Assembly: GCA_004194705.1 (NCBI GenBank)
Contig: SADC01001305.1
Coordinates: 124,001-188,000 of the forward strand
Length of the DNA: 64,000 bases
Origin: Ditylenchus dipsaci
Lineage: Eukaryota > Nematoda > Chromadorea > Rhabditida > Anguinidae
Direction: 5' to 3'
A program made the position numbers and the translations under genes. The notes beneath the pieces are model-generated. The model was given only the letters and a program-made list of their open reading frames with translations. It did no database searches and had not been told where the DNA came from. Shown in pieces: positions 1-11,980 of this stretch (positions are counted from its first letter, which is position 1; the number at the start of each line of letters is the position of its first letter).

Positions 1-60
1 CATTCAAATTTCTCTAAACACACAATAGTTAAATAGGCAAGAATTTTTTCGATCACTTAC

Positions 61-3000
61 TGAGAAGTTATAAGACCATTAGTAAAAATTCTGAGCATGA
101 ATTCTCCTTCTTCGTTAGGTTCATAAGTAGACGGGATAACCACATACTCTCCTGGGGGCACTCGAAACCTGCCTGTCACCTATAATTTGGCTTTTATTTT
201 AAAAACATTGAAATAAAAAACGGGTTATATTTAAAATTGGCCATAGAATATTTAATTTTGGCCATAGATTTTTTGGCCATAGATTTCTGAAAATTGGCCA
301 TAGATCTCTGAATTTTAACCATACTCGCTCGAGATTATTTTTCAACCTTTTTTTAAGATGCTCTTGGACCTGAAACATCCTGAAAAGATGTTTTAAGGGT
401 GTCGATGACAATTTTCCGAGAATTTTTTTTTTTTTGACCGAAATTTGTCTTTTTGCCCTGAGCGACCAATGGTCGGAAAAATTACAGAAATTTTTTTTCT
501 CGGAAAAGTGTCATCGACACGCTTAAAACATCTTTTCAGGATGTTTCAGATCCAAGAGCATCTTAAAAATTGGTTGAAACATGATTTCGAGCGAGTATGG
601 CTAAAATTCAGAAATCTATGGCCAATTTTCAGAAATCTATGGCCAAAATTCAGTATTCTATGGCCATTTTTCACAATTCTATGGCCAAAATTAAATACCA
701 CCCATAAAACAGGCTAACCTCACGCAAATTAATAAAAGCTGGACTTCTGGCACATGACACTGAGTCCGTGATAAATTTAGTGTCCAACCTTCCTCTATAG
801 CCAGTGGTCTTAAAGTGAATATTTCGTACACACTCATTTGGGCGAAACTCATTTGGGCGCCCTCATTTGGGCGCCCTCATTTGGGCGAAACTCATTTGGG
901 CGCCCTCGTTTGGGCGCCCTCATTTGGGCGCCCTCATTTGGGCGCCAATATTTTATATTGGTTTTTAAATGTCTCAGATAGTCTGAAAAGGATATGTTAA
1001 CCCCAGGGATAGTAGGGAAACCATCACGTACCCACATGTAAAGGGTATCCAGCTCCATAATCCTGAAATTTTACATTTAGTGAAAATCGATCAAAATCCA
1101 TTTTATCCTATCCGAAATCAAGTGCTAAACATGTTTTGGTAGTTCCATAACATTTTCATTTGGTGTTGCCACCTGAAAACCTGGGTACCACCACCATTTC
1201 TGCCCACTCTTTAAGCCCACTCATGCCTCACAACATTTTGTGTCCCCAAGTTAGTGAACTCGGACTAGCAAAACATAATAATTTTAAAATTTCTCCACAA
1301 GACAAAAATATCACTGTCCGGGTACTGCTACACTACCTGAGTTCCCCAACCTGAGTATGACTATCTGGGCACAATAAAACCAAGTGGTTGTCCACCTGGA
1401 TCGAAAAAATTTTTTCGTTTTTCATGTTCCGAATCTTGTTTTCTGGAGTGATTCGAGCATGTTAAAGATGGTTTGATAGTGGTAAAAGGCCATTTTCTTG
1501 AATATTTTTTAAGTTTTGGAAAATAATTGATTTTACCGAAAACTCGATTTTACCAAAACTCAATAAATTTTCGAGAAAATGGCATTTGACCACTATCAAA
1601 CCGTCTTCAGCGTGCCCGAATTATTCCAGGAAACAGGTTTTGGAAAGTGAAAAAATAAAAAATAAATTATTTTTTGTGATCCAAGTGGATCACCACTTGC
1701 TTTTGTCGGTACATGGGATATCCAGCAAAACTACTGTTGGTTCATAAGAACAATGTTTGAATTAACAAGTAAAATAGTGAAGACAAAAATATAAAAACAT
1801 TGCGTTTCGTAAATTTTTGTGGATCAATTCGCTCTGGATCAATTCGACGCCGCCCGGTGGATACCCTTCATGGGTGGGTACTTGGTGGTTTCCCTACCAT
1901 CCCTGGGGTTAACATATCCTTTTCAGACTATCTGAGACATTTAAAAACCAATATAAAATATTGGCGCCCAAATGAGGGCGCCCAAACGAGGGCGCCCAAA
2001 CGAGGGCGCCCAAATGAGTTTCGCCCAAATGAGGGCGCCCAAATGAGGGCGCCCAAATGAGTTTCGCCCAAATGAGTACGAACCGAATATTTTGTTGAAA
2101 TTCGTTTTTAAGTGTTTAGGAGCAGTTCCTCTTTTGACATTTTACTGTTTGAGCAGTAACTTGCGAATTGAATTAAAATTATTGTTGTATGGGTTTTACC
2201 TGGGAAATGACTGAAATTTAAGCTTGCGGCAGGCAGTTTTCTTTCGTCCCGCACTATACTCATTTTAAATTAGTCGAAAGAGTACAGTACCAGACGAAAG
2301 AGAACTTTGGTTCGCTAATTCAAGTTTTGGATAAAGTTTGATAACCATTATTCAAAAAATTGTTTTAAATTTTTTTAGGACAAAACGGAAAAATGCCTCC
2401 TTTTGGCGAAAAAGTGCCTCCTTTTTGTGAAAATGTGCCTCCTTTTTGTTATCAATCTCTTGTTGTTTTGGGAATAAAAATAGGTATGGATATGAAGCAT
2501 TTGTGTAAATATCGAGAGATTTAACGCTGCTGGAGGGTGGACGCTTCCAGCACAACTAAAAGGGTGGACTTTTCTACAAAAGGATGGACTTTTTTACAAA
2601 AAGGAGGCACATTTTCACAAAAAGGAGGCACTTTTTCGCCTTTCTGACTAAAACGAAAAAAGGAGGCACATTTTCACAAAAAGGAGGCACTTTTTCGCCT
2701 TTCTGACTAAAACGAAAAAAAGGAGGCACTTTTTCACAAAAAGGAGGCACTTTTTCGCTAAAAGGAGGCATTTTTACGTATCGTCCTTTTTTTTATTCAC
2801 TAAATGCTTTTTACAGATTATTGTCAATAAACAGTGATCTAAAACAGGATTCAAGATTGAATACAAACCTCATAAACAGAGAAGCCAATGGCTAAAGTGT
2901 CCAGTCCGGTGTGTTTGAGTTCCCTCCTGTACTTCTGCATCACAGCTATAATTACAGTGCACAGGCGATCGTCATCATAAGGATCCGCATCAGTGAGTCT

Positions 3001-6000
3001 AATCCTATATTGAGGGTTGCTAGCAAAACTGCTCAAGTAGTTGCGACACCCTCCTGCTGTAGATCCTCTTCTCCATGAACCATGGAAGCTGTTGACTGAC
3101 CATGTGTGTTGGATAGCTCTTAGTCGGGGGATTCCAGTCATCTCGGCTATTTCATTCATGACGTCCGGTCCCAAATTGCATATTTCCATCTTTTCAAAGT
3201 TGCGCATAAAGTCTTGGAAGGACATCCTGCAATGTTTGGATCTTACTTGATCTTTGAAAATTATTATTGCGCAGCTTGAAATAATTTTAGAGCCTTGTTA
3301 TAAATAACCAAGATAGTGGCTCACCAAAATTCACCATCATGCGCAAAGTGAAGACCCATTTCACGCTTCTCTTGCTGCGAAATGCCGTTCCATTCGGAGC
3401 TGTGGTCTGACCAAGCACCATTCCACTCTTGCGAGTTGCCCCAGGGATTGCGAATACGCAATAAGATAACTTTATTCCTTGAAGTGTTCAGCACTCGCAT
3501 GGCACTAATACTGTAAGCATGACCCTAAAAGTAGACAAAAAATAATTACTAGTTGGAATTATGAAAGCTAGACCGCGACCTTGACTAAACCATTTCGTAA
3601 CCTAGCTTCCCAAACCACTGGATCAGCTTCAATTGAGCATCCAAATAATGAGCCCATTTCAAAACCCTTCATCATCATTTGCAAAAAATTGGCAGGCGGA
3701 TTTTTTAAGTCATAGAACTCAGTGAGTCCTCCAGTCATATCTTCCAGAGCTTCAGAAGTAGTACCACCCTGAGAGCTTCATAAGACCCGTTCAGTTTGGC
3801 ATAGGCCTTTCAAGCAAAGCACTCCAGAATTCATTGTTGTCTCTTGAGTGCATGTATACCAGCTTGCCATTGTAAGTGGGCAGGCGATCATCAATAACTA
3901 CGTCAACCCAATGACCATACTGCCAGAATTGGAAGTGGAAAATGCCTAAATTTTTGCTTATTCTCAGTAAAACATAAATATTTTAAAACCGGGGAGAAGT
4001 GAAATATATTTTTGTGCAAACTTTTTTGATTTTATGGTACTGTTAATTTGCTTGCAAAGTTTTAGCACTGACCAAAGACTTATATGTATTTTTTTATTGG
4101 CAGTCTCCTGTATCAAAAATTTTCGCATTCTTTGAGTAGTAAATAGTCAGTAACTTCTAAAGTATTTGTCATAAAAACTCTTCTACAACTTTTTAACTTA
4201 GTTTTGAAACTTTTTCGCCTGTTATAGATTAGAATCTGGCACCAAGGGGTAAAAAATACTAACCGGCATAATTATCTGTAAAGCTTTGATCTGGTGGTAC
4301 CACACGGTAAAAAAGTTCATCTCTCAAAGTCAAGTTAGCCGCAGCTGCCATGAACCAGCAATTACCAAGTTCTCCCTGAATCACATCGAAGCGAGAGTGA
4401 CCTTCAGCTATTAGCTGAGGATCGTGGATTATTTGCTAAAAGAAATAATTTGCAATTTTTTTTTAATTTTAGTAAGGCTTCACTTACTCCTGGACGCAGC
4501 CATTCAATTCTTACAGAAGGCCTTTTGCTGTAGTACAAACTTTGGTCGTTGGCAGGAAATTCGTTGTCTTCGAACAATCTCCTTTCTCGCAAACATCGGT
4601 TCCGCAGGTCATGGAAATGTTGCGCATGACCTACTCTGACTGGTTCGCCTGGTGTAGGGCTAGGCTGAGGCTTTAAGTAGGGATCTACCTATAACTTGAT
4701 ATTTTTCATTTTTTCATATTTGTTTTAAAATTACCTTTCTGTGGAATTTTCCAGTAACAATATTGTCGAGCACTACTTTTCCAATGTTGCCCAAAGTGTT
4801 GTCTTTGCCGCCCAAGTTGAAGAGGACGTTGCCCGCGATTGAGCCAATAATTTTGCCAGTAATAGGGTTTACACCTAAGAAGCGGTGAGCTGCTTCACCG
4901 ATCAGATTGCCCACTATTTCCACCATGCCACCTTTGAATGTCTGATCTGGTTTGATGTTGCTGCCTAAATTTTCTGTAATATTTAGGCCTTAAAAAAACC
5001 CCCAAAAAACTTAACCCACCTCCACCATTATACTTTCCACGGTCTCCTCCGCCGCCTATCAAAGAGCCTAAAAATGGTTGTCACTGCGGATTTTTAAGCA
5101 TTTTGAATACCTATTAAATGTTCTACGTTGGAACCTCCGCTGCTTATGGCTCCTCCTACTATATCTGAATTCTTTTTCTTTCTTTTATACAAAAAATTGT
5201 TAGTTTTTTAAATACCCCTAACATTGAAGCTTCCACCCTCCTTAACAGAGCTTTTGGCAAATCTGTCGATCATCCCTAAAGCTTTTTCCTTTTCAACTCT
5301 TTTTCAAGTCCGAAAAAATCATAGCCTACCTTCAATTCTACCGCCAATGCTCTGACCATGTCGACCTTGCTCTTCTTGGTGCCTAACCTGTCCAATGTCT
5401 CTTTCATAACCATAACCACCACCCGGAATATACCCAGTTAACTGTTGTGATCTGGTTGATGGGTCTGCTACATTTGGGTTGTATGAGCTGTTATTAGTTG
5501 GCACAGAGGAATAGGGGGATGATGCGTCTGGATATGCAGAAGGGTAATTGGTAGCACCTGAAGCACCATAATTTGGCTGGTTTCCAGGATAGAAAGGTCC
5601 TAAAATATTTAAGCGTTAGAGTACCACTCATTTACTCATACAAAGATTACCTTCATTGCCAGGCATGATAAATCCGATTGGTCTTGGCCCACTATTACTG
5701 ACGTTGGTACCATAGTTTGATGCTGGAGGGTTGTATCCGCCTGAATCTTCAAAATCTCAAAGTGCCCGAAAATTTTGGAAATTCAAAGCCCATACTTAAG
5801 GCCTAGATACTTTTTTAGTTTTTAACTAAGCCACAACTTTTTTCTTAACTTCTTATCCTTTTTATCGGGAGACCGACAATAAATTTTTCTACAGTCGAAC
5901 CTGGATAAACGGACACGTCCTGGGGCCGACGAAAGGTGTCCATTTACCAGGGATACGTTTCCAATAAATGTTGTTTGCTTGACTAAATCGGGTGACCATA

Positions 6001-6591
6001 GGGTGTCCGTTTATTGGGTAGGTTTTGCAACACAATTTTGCAACACCAGGTTCGACTGTATTAAAGTTTTTCTAAAGCAAATCTACCTGCACTGCTGGGA
6101 AAATAGCCCGCTTGAGGATCTCCAATATTAGAGTAGGCATTATAGTTTTGACTGGGATATCCTGTAGGATGATTTTGAGCTGGATAAGCACTATTCGAGT
6201 ATGGGCTAGTAGGAATATTTGTTGGATAACTGGTGTCATTTTCATCCGATTTGCTGGGTCTGCTTTTATCTTTAGAGCCTTTGTTGAGTAAACTACTGAG
6301 AAGATTAGCTAATTCAGCACTTTTAGAAGTAGAATTATGCTTGGGACTGCTCAAGATATTGTTGGCTAGAGTACCTAAGACTTCTCCCTTGCGACCACCA
6401 ACTTTCTTTTGTATTAAGTCGCCAGCAAAAGTACCGATAAGACCGTTAAATTCTTCGCTCTGGATGTGCACCTAAAATGGTTAATTACAAACTACAAAAA
6501 ACTACTTTTGGTTTTAAAAATTGATTATTAATCTATATCTTCAATTTCAATGTCTGACCTTTTTAAACTCTTCACTTGTCCGAACAGCCAT
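61..6591 (-). CDS. Calpain cysteine protease, CLP-1 type, 3' end outside window
   Basis: Calcium-dependent cytoplasmic cysteine protease. About 15 exons are visible. ATG at 6591 opens a 33-bp exon (6559-6591), followed by exons rich in Gly, Asn, Ser and Tyr (6087-6471, about 5652-5741, about 5336-5599, four short ones to 4735-4969), a low-complexity N-terminus like nematode CLP-1. The protease core follows: LFEDNEFPA (exon near 4491-4690), catalytic Cys in [12 protein letters not shown] (4264-4435), catalytic His in GLVKGHAYSIS across the 3580/3524 junction, and catalytic Asn in RIRNPWGN (3325-3524). C2-like domain III lies in 2869-3226, 719-808 ([11 protein letters not shown]) and 61-179 ([20 protein letters not shown]). 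The rest is off the left edge. Exon 3580-3945 has two one-base gaps in homopolymers (3767-3769 and 3808-3810); adding one base at each restores the conserved frame and the splice phase. Introns carry several inverted-repeat elements. Confidence 0.93.
218..705. repeat. Inverted repeat in a calpain intron
   Basis: The two arms (about 218-425 and 490-705) are reverse complements. Both contain several copies of the motif ATGGCCAAAATT and the block AAACATCTTTTCAGGATGTTTC. The spacer near 430-490 is T-rich. It lies inside the calpain intron between exons 61-179 and 719-808. Open frames across it are repeat artefacts. It is probably a non-autonomous foldback element; the family is not recognised. 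Confidence 0.7.
835..2085. mobile_element. Foldback element with minisatellite terminal repeats
   Basis: Left arm 835-1050 and right arm about 1858-2085 are inverted copies. The outer part of each arm is a tandem array of a unit of about 11 bp (CATTTGGGCGC / GCGCCCAAATG), and the inner part is a unique 100-bp stretch containing ATATCCTTTTCAGACTATCT. The whole unit sits in a calpain intron. No transposase is seen in the 800-bp interior, which contains a second palindrome. Confidence 0.75.
1378..1702. repeat. Palindrome nested in the foldback element
   Basis: Ends are AAGTGGT..CCACCTGGATC and GATCCAAGTGG..ACCACTT. The inner arms share a block around GGTTTGATAGTGG (near 1470 and 1580). It is a smaller inverted-repeat element inserted within the 835-2085 element. 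Confidence 0.6.
2393..2772. repeat. Inverted array of a 21-23 bp repeat
   Basis: Repeats of AAAAAGGAGGCACTTTTTC occur in tandem at 2590-2772 and in the opposite orientation at 2393-2450. This gives a foldback structure in the calpain intron. The Pro/Phe-rich open frames across it are artefacts of the repeat. Confidence 0.7.
5892..6058. mobile_element. Short pogo/Tigger-type MITE
   Basis: A 167-bp element with inverted ends CAGTCGAACCTGG and CCAGGTTCGACTG, flanked on both sides by TA. It lies in the second calpain intron. The ends match other CAGTCAAACCTCGA-type elements in this window. Confidence 0.75.
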
Positions 6592-6599
6592 TTTCCAGC

Positions 6600-7310
6600 A
6601 CTAACTGCCAATCGATTGTTCCTCTCCAAAACAGCAAGAAAATCTCGTGTGTGTAAGACAGAGGAACTATCACTCCTTGTCTCTAAATAAACAAATAAAT
6701 GCATAAAAGATGAAATGTTTTATTCATAACAAAACAATCAAAAATATATTTTACGCCTTGAAACTGAACAGAAAAGTGATAAAAGGCATTGGCCTTTTAT
6801 AATTTATTTCGCAATGGACATAAAAAGAAAATGCCTTAATGGACATAAATAATTTCCTCATGGCTGGTTATGTGGCCAGTGCCAAAGGCAAAAATGAAAG
6901 AGGGTGGTGGATTTGACTCATCTAGTTTCCAACAAAAAGTGACGCATACAGCCAGCATCTCTTGTTTTAAAACAAAGGAGGAGGAAATAATAGGAGAGCC
7001 TGGAACAATCCAATTAAGTTTGCAATGTGAGCAGGCTGTAAAGTGATCTTATATACATAGCCAAACAACAATCGATCGGAGTCAATGGAGGTCATTGACC
7101 AAGACAAAAAGTGTGTATATACCTGGTTTGTGTCGGCAACCATCTTTTTTCTCACTTGTTTATGGGTGTGTGTTTAGTTGCCTCACCTGTTTCTCCGCTG
7201 CTACTAATTCCCTAAAATTATGATGAGTCATGTGAAGGCCAATCAAATTTGCAGAAAAGTAATTTGACTAATTAGCTTTTTATTGATTTTAAAAAATTTG
7301 GCTAAATTGA
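6600..7310. other. Calpain upstream region, no gene seen
   Basis: This lies upstream of the calpain start. No conserved coding signal, tRNA-like structure or clear repeat was recognised. Confidence 0.4.
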
Positions 7311-7312
7311 AC

Positions 7313-7555
7313 CTGACTCCCCCTACTTACTTGAACCAAAGCCCCCAGTCAAATCAGCTTAGTAGACCGAGTCAATTTTTTCGAAAAGTTTTTATATCAA
7401 TATTTTTTTTGTATAAACATAATTAAAAAAATGTTTTCTGAGACTATCGGTGAAAAAAAATGTACTGAAAAATTAAAAAAAAAGCCTTGGTCCCTCAAGC
7501 TGATTTGACTGGGGAGGGGCTTTTGTTCAAGTGAGTGGGGGGGGGGGGTATGGGT
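7313..7555. repeat. Inverted repeat ending in a G-run
   Basis: The left arm (AAAGCCCCCAGTCAAATCAGC, near 7340) pairs with the right arm near 7498-7530 (GCTGATTTGACTGGGGAGG). The right side ends in a run of ten G. This is probably a small non-autonomous element. Confidence 0.55.
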
Positions 7556-8164
7556 AGCTCAAATTCAGATGCTCTAAAAACTATTATTTTTGTTTTTAGA
7601 ATTTTTTTCTAGATATTTTTGCTTTGCTTTGGCCAGAATTCACTGAAAATTAACGTTAAAGAAGCATGCGTGCGGTGCAAGGACTTTTTCTTTAAAATAC
7701 GTGTATGCGTGCGTGTGATCAAGTGTAAATTATATGAAGTAAGTCACGAGAATAGTCAGCAACATTTCAGCGCATGATCTTCAATTTTTTAAATCTTAGG
7801 GTACTTTTAAAAAGTTCAGTATTTTATTGTTCAAAGTGATGCTTAGCGATTTTTGATAGATGTTATTTAACGGTATTTTCTCTAATAAGCGCTCTCCCCA
7901 AAATCCAGTATTTCTTAAATTCATTCTCCTCCTTTTATACCGGGTGTTTGTTTTCGAACGTCACAAAATGTAGCGCAGATTTCCAGCTACATTTTGGTAC
8001 ATAACATACCGTATTTCCTCTAATTTCTCCCCCGGGGAGTAATTTTTCAACCCTTCTCCAGAGGGGGGAGTAATTAGGGGGAGGGGAGTAATTAGAGGGA
8101 GGGGAGAAATTTTCGACCCTAGAGCGCCAAACAAAGTTATTGTTTATAATGAATTTTGTTATTA

Positions 8165-8927
8165 TTGGGTTGGTCAAAAATTATCCGGGATATATTTTAT
8201 CAATGTTGCAATCATATCTATTCTCTTTTCATACCATTTTTTAGCTCTGCACCTCTTCTTTCAAATAGCATATTAAGTCTCCATTTGGCTCCAAACACTT
8301 GTCAGGTCATTTTGAGAAATTGACCAGCGTTTTCATCACTTCAACTGGTCAAAATTTCAATTCCGGATTTCACGATCTAGCAACATCTTACAACTAAGTT
8401 GTAGCGCAGCTCAAGAGCTACAAAATCCATTTTACAGAATAATTTTTGGAAATCTGAGGGTTGAGATATGGCTTTATGGAAAAAATAGACTTTCTGAAAA
8501 AATGGTCAAGTTAAATCCAAGTTATTCCAATTTTTTCAGATTTCTTGCATTTTTTCAGAAAGTCTATTTTTTTCAAAAAACCATATCTCAACACTCACTT
8601 TTCTAAAAATTATTCTGTAAACTGAATTTTGTAGCTCTTGAGCTGCGCTACAACTAAGTTGTATTATGTTACTAGATCGTGAAATCCAGAATTACATTTT
8701 TTAACCAGTTAAAGTGATGAAAACGGTGGTCAATTCCTCGAAATGACCTGACAAGTGTTTGGAGCCAAATGGCGACTTATTTAAAATAATCAAGCTAAGA
8801 TTAATATGCCATTTGAAAGAGGAGATGCAGAGCTACAAAATGGTATGAAAAGAGAATATATATGATTGCAACTTTGATAAAATATAAGTCTTAATAATAT
8901 ATCCCGGATAATTTTTGACCAACCCAA
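8165..8927. mobile_element. Mariner-type palindromic MITE, TA flanks
   Basis: A 763-bp near-complete palindrome with ends TTGGGTTGGTCAAAAATTA and its reverse complement, flanked by TA. GGTTGGTCAAAAA is typical of mariner-like termini. The arms share blocks such as CACTTGTCAGGTCATTTTGA. A related half-element occurs at 48620-49040. Confidence 0.8.
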
Positions 8928-9115
8928 TAACAAAGTTATAGTCAATTATGGACTTCGTTATTAACAAAATTATTGCAGAATTTGAACTTCGTTATGTAAA
9001 AAGTTATCTCTATATAGTATTTGGCATGGGTGGGTGACGCTATTTTGTTTTTTTGGTAATTTTTTATATATTTTCTTCTTTTAAAAAAAGAATTAGCCCG
9101 AAAGAGGGCGACGAT

Positions 9116-9215
9116 AAATTTATCTGCGTAAATTTATCTGCGGTGAGTACATCTGCGGTAAATTCATCTGCAGGGAAATTCATCTGCAAGTAAATTTATC
9201 TGTAGGTGAATTAAT
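9116..9215. repeat. Minisatellite, unit about 16 bp
   Basis: About six imperfect copies of AAATTCATCTGCGGT lie in tandem inside the interrupted element. Confidence 0.65.
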
Positions 9216-9789
9216 AATTGATTAGCCCGAAAAGAGGCTCCAGCACGGAGTTATAAGGATTTTAAAGTAGGCAATCATCCATAAAACATGTGAAAAATTC
9301 GAGTTTTTCACAAATTAAAAAAAATGAATTTTTTGCGGTTTTTTGAAAAAGGGGGGGGGAGAAATTAGAGGGAGGGGAGTAATTTTTCAACCCTACTCTA
9401 GAGGGGGAGTAATTAGAGGGAGGGGAGAAATTAGGGGGAGGGGAGAAATTAGAGGAAATACGGTATGTGGCGTTCGAAAACAAAAATCCGCTATAAAACG
9501 AGGACAATGAATTTAAGAAATACCGGATTTTGGGGAGGGCGCTTATTAGAGGAAATACGGTATCACTGTATTTTCAACTTCTAGAACTTGGAATTAGGAA
9601 ATTTAATTAATTTTTTTGTTGTGTTTAATTATGAGAAAAACAATTTAGATGAAAATAGAAGCTTGTTCGCTTCTCTTTTGCTTTACCTATTCCATTTATA
9701 GCAGCCATTTGTCACTTGAACAGCTTACTGACACACAGTTTTAACGCACACCCCACTCTTAAGTCTTATCCTAAAAGTGCTTAAAAATA

Positions 9790-10415
9790 CAGTATTTCAT
9801 GAACACACAGGCTTAGTAAATATAACTTACGATCCTTTGTCATACGACAAAAAGATTAATGAACATGATGAGTCCGAAAAATATTTAGCCGAATGCTTCA
9901 AAAATATTTAAGCAAATTAGACAAATCTACCAAGGCAGTCTTAAATGGACGGAGAATCAAAGACGATCACAAATATCCATATGTTTATACTCTTGTGCGG
10001 GCTAAATGGGCTATTGTGTTGTTTAAATTTTTGCTATATGCTTATAAAGAACTTCAAGGATATATCGAACATATGTTAAGTAAAACTGACAGTTTGAAAA
10101 TTTGGAAAAAATAGTAGACGAAGGTGTGCCTGCCTTCCAAACGTTAGCTTTAAAAATATATTCAAACGCTGTTTGCTAACTGTGGAAAACAGTAAAATAA
10201 AGCTACCTTCGGTTTCAGTGAATGAACTAAACCTTCTTAACACTCAAAACATAAAAAATCCAATTTTTAATGCTTGCAATCCATTTAAAACGAAAAAAAC
10301 TATGTTAAGGCGTGCTTATTGGTTAAGCTAATGAATTACGCTCGATATGGTGTTAGGTATGATGGGTTGGAGAGCAACATTTTATTTTTACAAACAGACA
10401 AAAATTCTGAATAAC
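9790..10415 (+). pseudogene. Pseudogene of the secreted helical protein family
   Basis: Translated pieces in several frames align in order with the intact paralogues downstream: HTGLVNITYDPLSYD (near 9805), TLVRAKWAIVLFKFLLYAY (near 9990), VPAFQTLALKIYSNA (near 10120), KLPSVSVNELNLLNT (near 10200) and ACLLVKLMNYARYG (near 10310). Frame changes and stop codons separate the pieces, and no signal-peptide start was found. With this many lesions it is unlikely to be explained by sequencing error alone. Confidence 0.75.
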
Positions 10416-10598
10416 ATAATGTAAGGATTGTTGCGTTCAATTGAACGGTGTTTCCAGTCAAGACAATAGGTGCAGCCCTAAATAGTTCCAGATTTCAATA
10501 ACTTAATTCAAATCCAGATTTGTCTCGTCCAGATTTAGTCGATAGAGCGGGTTTAGTTTCAAAGTCATTATTCTGTTTGTGGATCTTGTTTTTGAAGC

Positions 10599-11200
10599 TT
10601 GCTATATCTGATGTCTAAGATTAGTAAAATTAAAATTGATAATTTCGGTACGCGCTCAGTTGAGAACACTCCTGACAATAAGTCGTGCCGTTCCAGCACA
10701 TTATTTGACTTTGGCTTCCAAGTCATTACTCCAGTTAGTGCTTCAGTTGAAAAGGCTAAGCCTAAATATTCCAGTATATTCTATCCTGTCCAGTCTAGTC
10801 CAGATTTTATAGTTACTCCAGATCCTTTGGCCGATTTGGCCGAGGCCCTGAGTTCATTTACAGATACCAGTGATTAAGAAGAATCTCCTACTGCTATCGA
10901 TGTATCAATTGTGCCAGATTCTCGGAATGGGCCAGATGAGCTCACACGGGATTCCCTCCGCATGGTTTCGTTCTCCGCCTCCACTTTGCGCTCCCACTTG
11001 CAATACAAGGATGGTGGTCAAGTTAAAGCTGTGGTTTCTTTGGTGCCTGCTTTGGATACATGGGCAAAAAATCCAGCTTTCATCTTGACCGTTGGTCTCC
11101 TCAGCCGAAGTTGAATTTCGACAAAAATGTTTCCAGCTGAAGTGGCCGAAAGCAAAGCTCCAGTGTATAATTCTCTTATTGTTAATCCTCCAGATTGTAT
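10599..11200 (+). pseudogene. Decayed open frame, unknown origin
   Basis: One frame runs for about 200 codons from 10599, broken only by a TAA near 10875 and a TGA near 11112. The composition is Ser/Pro/Asp-rich and the DNA is less AT-rich than its surroundings. It resembles a decayed transposon protein (gag-like), but no motif supports that. Antisense open frames over 10905-11293 appear to be shadows. Confidence 0.3.
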
Positions 11201-11299
11201 TCCCCATCCCTGTACTCCATGATATACCAATAAAGATACCCAGTCTATCGGCACAAGCTGTCCCTTGTTTATACAATACAACCTGTGCAACACTATTTT

Positions 11300-11975
11300 T
11301 CTAACCCTTTTTGGAACAATATACGATCTTCATAACTTTTGATGGCGTAAAACATCTTGTTAATACCTTTACAGTTAACCTTCCATAAAGCGGACCTCTT
11401 GGGTACATTAAGGGAAGGGGGGGGAATATGGGAAAATTATTTTCTTTTGGCGGAACAATTTTGCTGCGGCATCAAAATGGGCGGCACTGATGGTATCAAA
11501 CATCTTTTTTAGTAAAAGTGGACTTAAAAATGGACGCCCCTAATGTTATCAAACATTTTTTTTTTAGTAAAAGTGGACTTAGAGTCAACTTATAGTCATA
11601 AAAGCGTTAGTGCGACTTAGGATGAGTAGGAAAAGCACCAGGTACCCAGGTGGCGGTACACAGGGGGTGGTACCCAGCGCTAGCAAGGGAAAAAAGTGGC
11701 TCTAGTAGAGTATCAGTGGTTTTTTCGCCTTGGTCCGCTCGTTATTTTTACAAGGTATATGGCAAGGTAGGGAAGGTACATGGCCCGGTTGGTGTGGTAG
11801 GATGTAAAATTCTATAGCAAACATCACGCTTGCAGAAACGATTGATACGCCGATAGGCGCCGTTTGACCATAGTAAACATAATATTGTCTTTTGCAATCC
11901 CTTGAAAATTCATTTTTTATTTAAATAAGAAGAATTTTAAAGATTTTTTTAAATACATTTTTATTTATTTTTCAT
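11300..11975. other. Intergenic, no gene recognised
   Basis: Two imperfect copies of a 60-bp block containing AGTAAAAGTGGACTTA lie at 11510-11590. No gene was recognised. Confidence 0.4.
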
Positions 11976-11980
11976 TTCAG

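Larger units (their letters stand above)
7871..9561. mobile_element. Inverted-repeat element of the ACGGTA-end family, interrupted
   Basis: The arms are about 7871-8160 and 9345-9561. They share GGATTTTGGGGAG, AATTTAAGAAATAC, a cluster of GGGGAGTAATTAGAGGGA units and outer ends of the form ATACCGTATTTCCTCTAAT. A mariner-type palindrome (8165-8927) and a minisatellite (9116-9215) lie inside. No transposase is visible. Confidence 0.65.

Noticed and set aside
835..945. Regular GC-rich repeats resembling a CRISPR array
   Set aside because: Units are contiguous with no unique spacers, form the arm of an inverted repeat, and the genome is eukaryotic.
2352..2771. Pro/Phe-rich open frames
   Set aside because: They come from the GGAGGCACTTTTTC repeat in a calpain intron.
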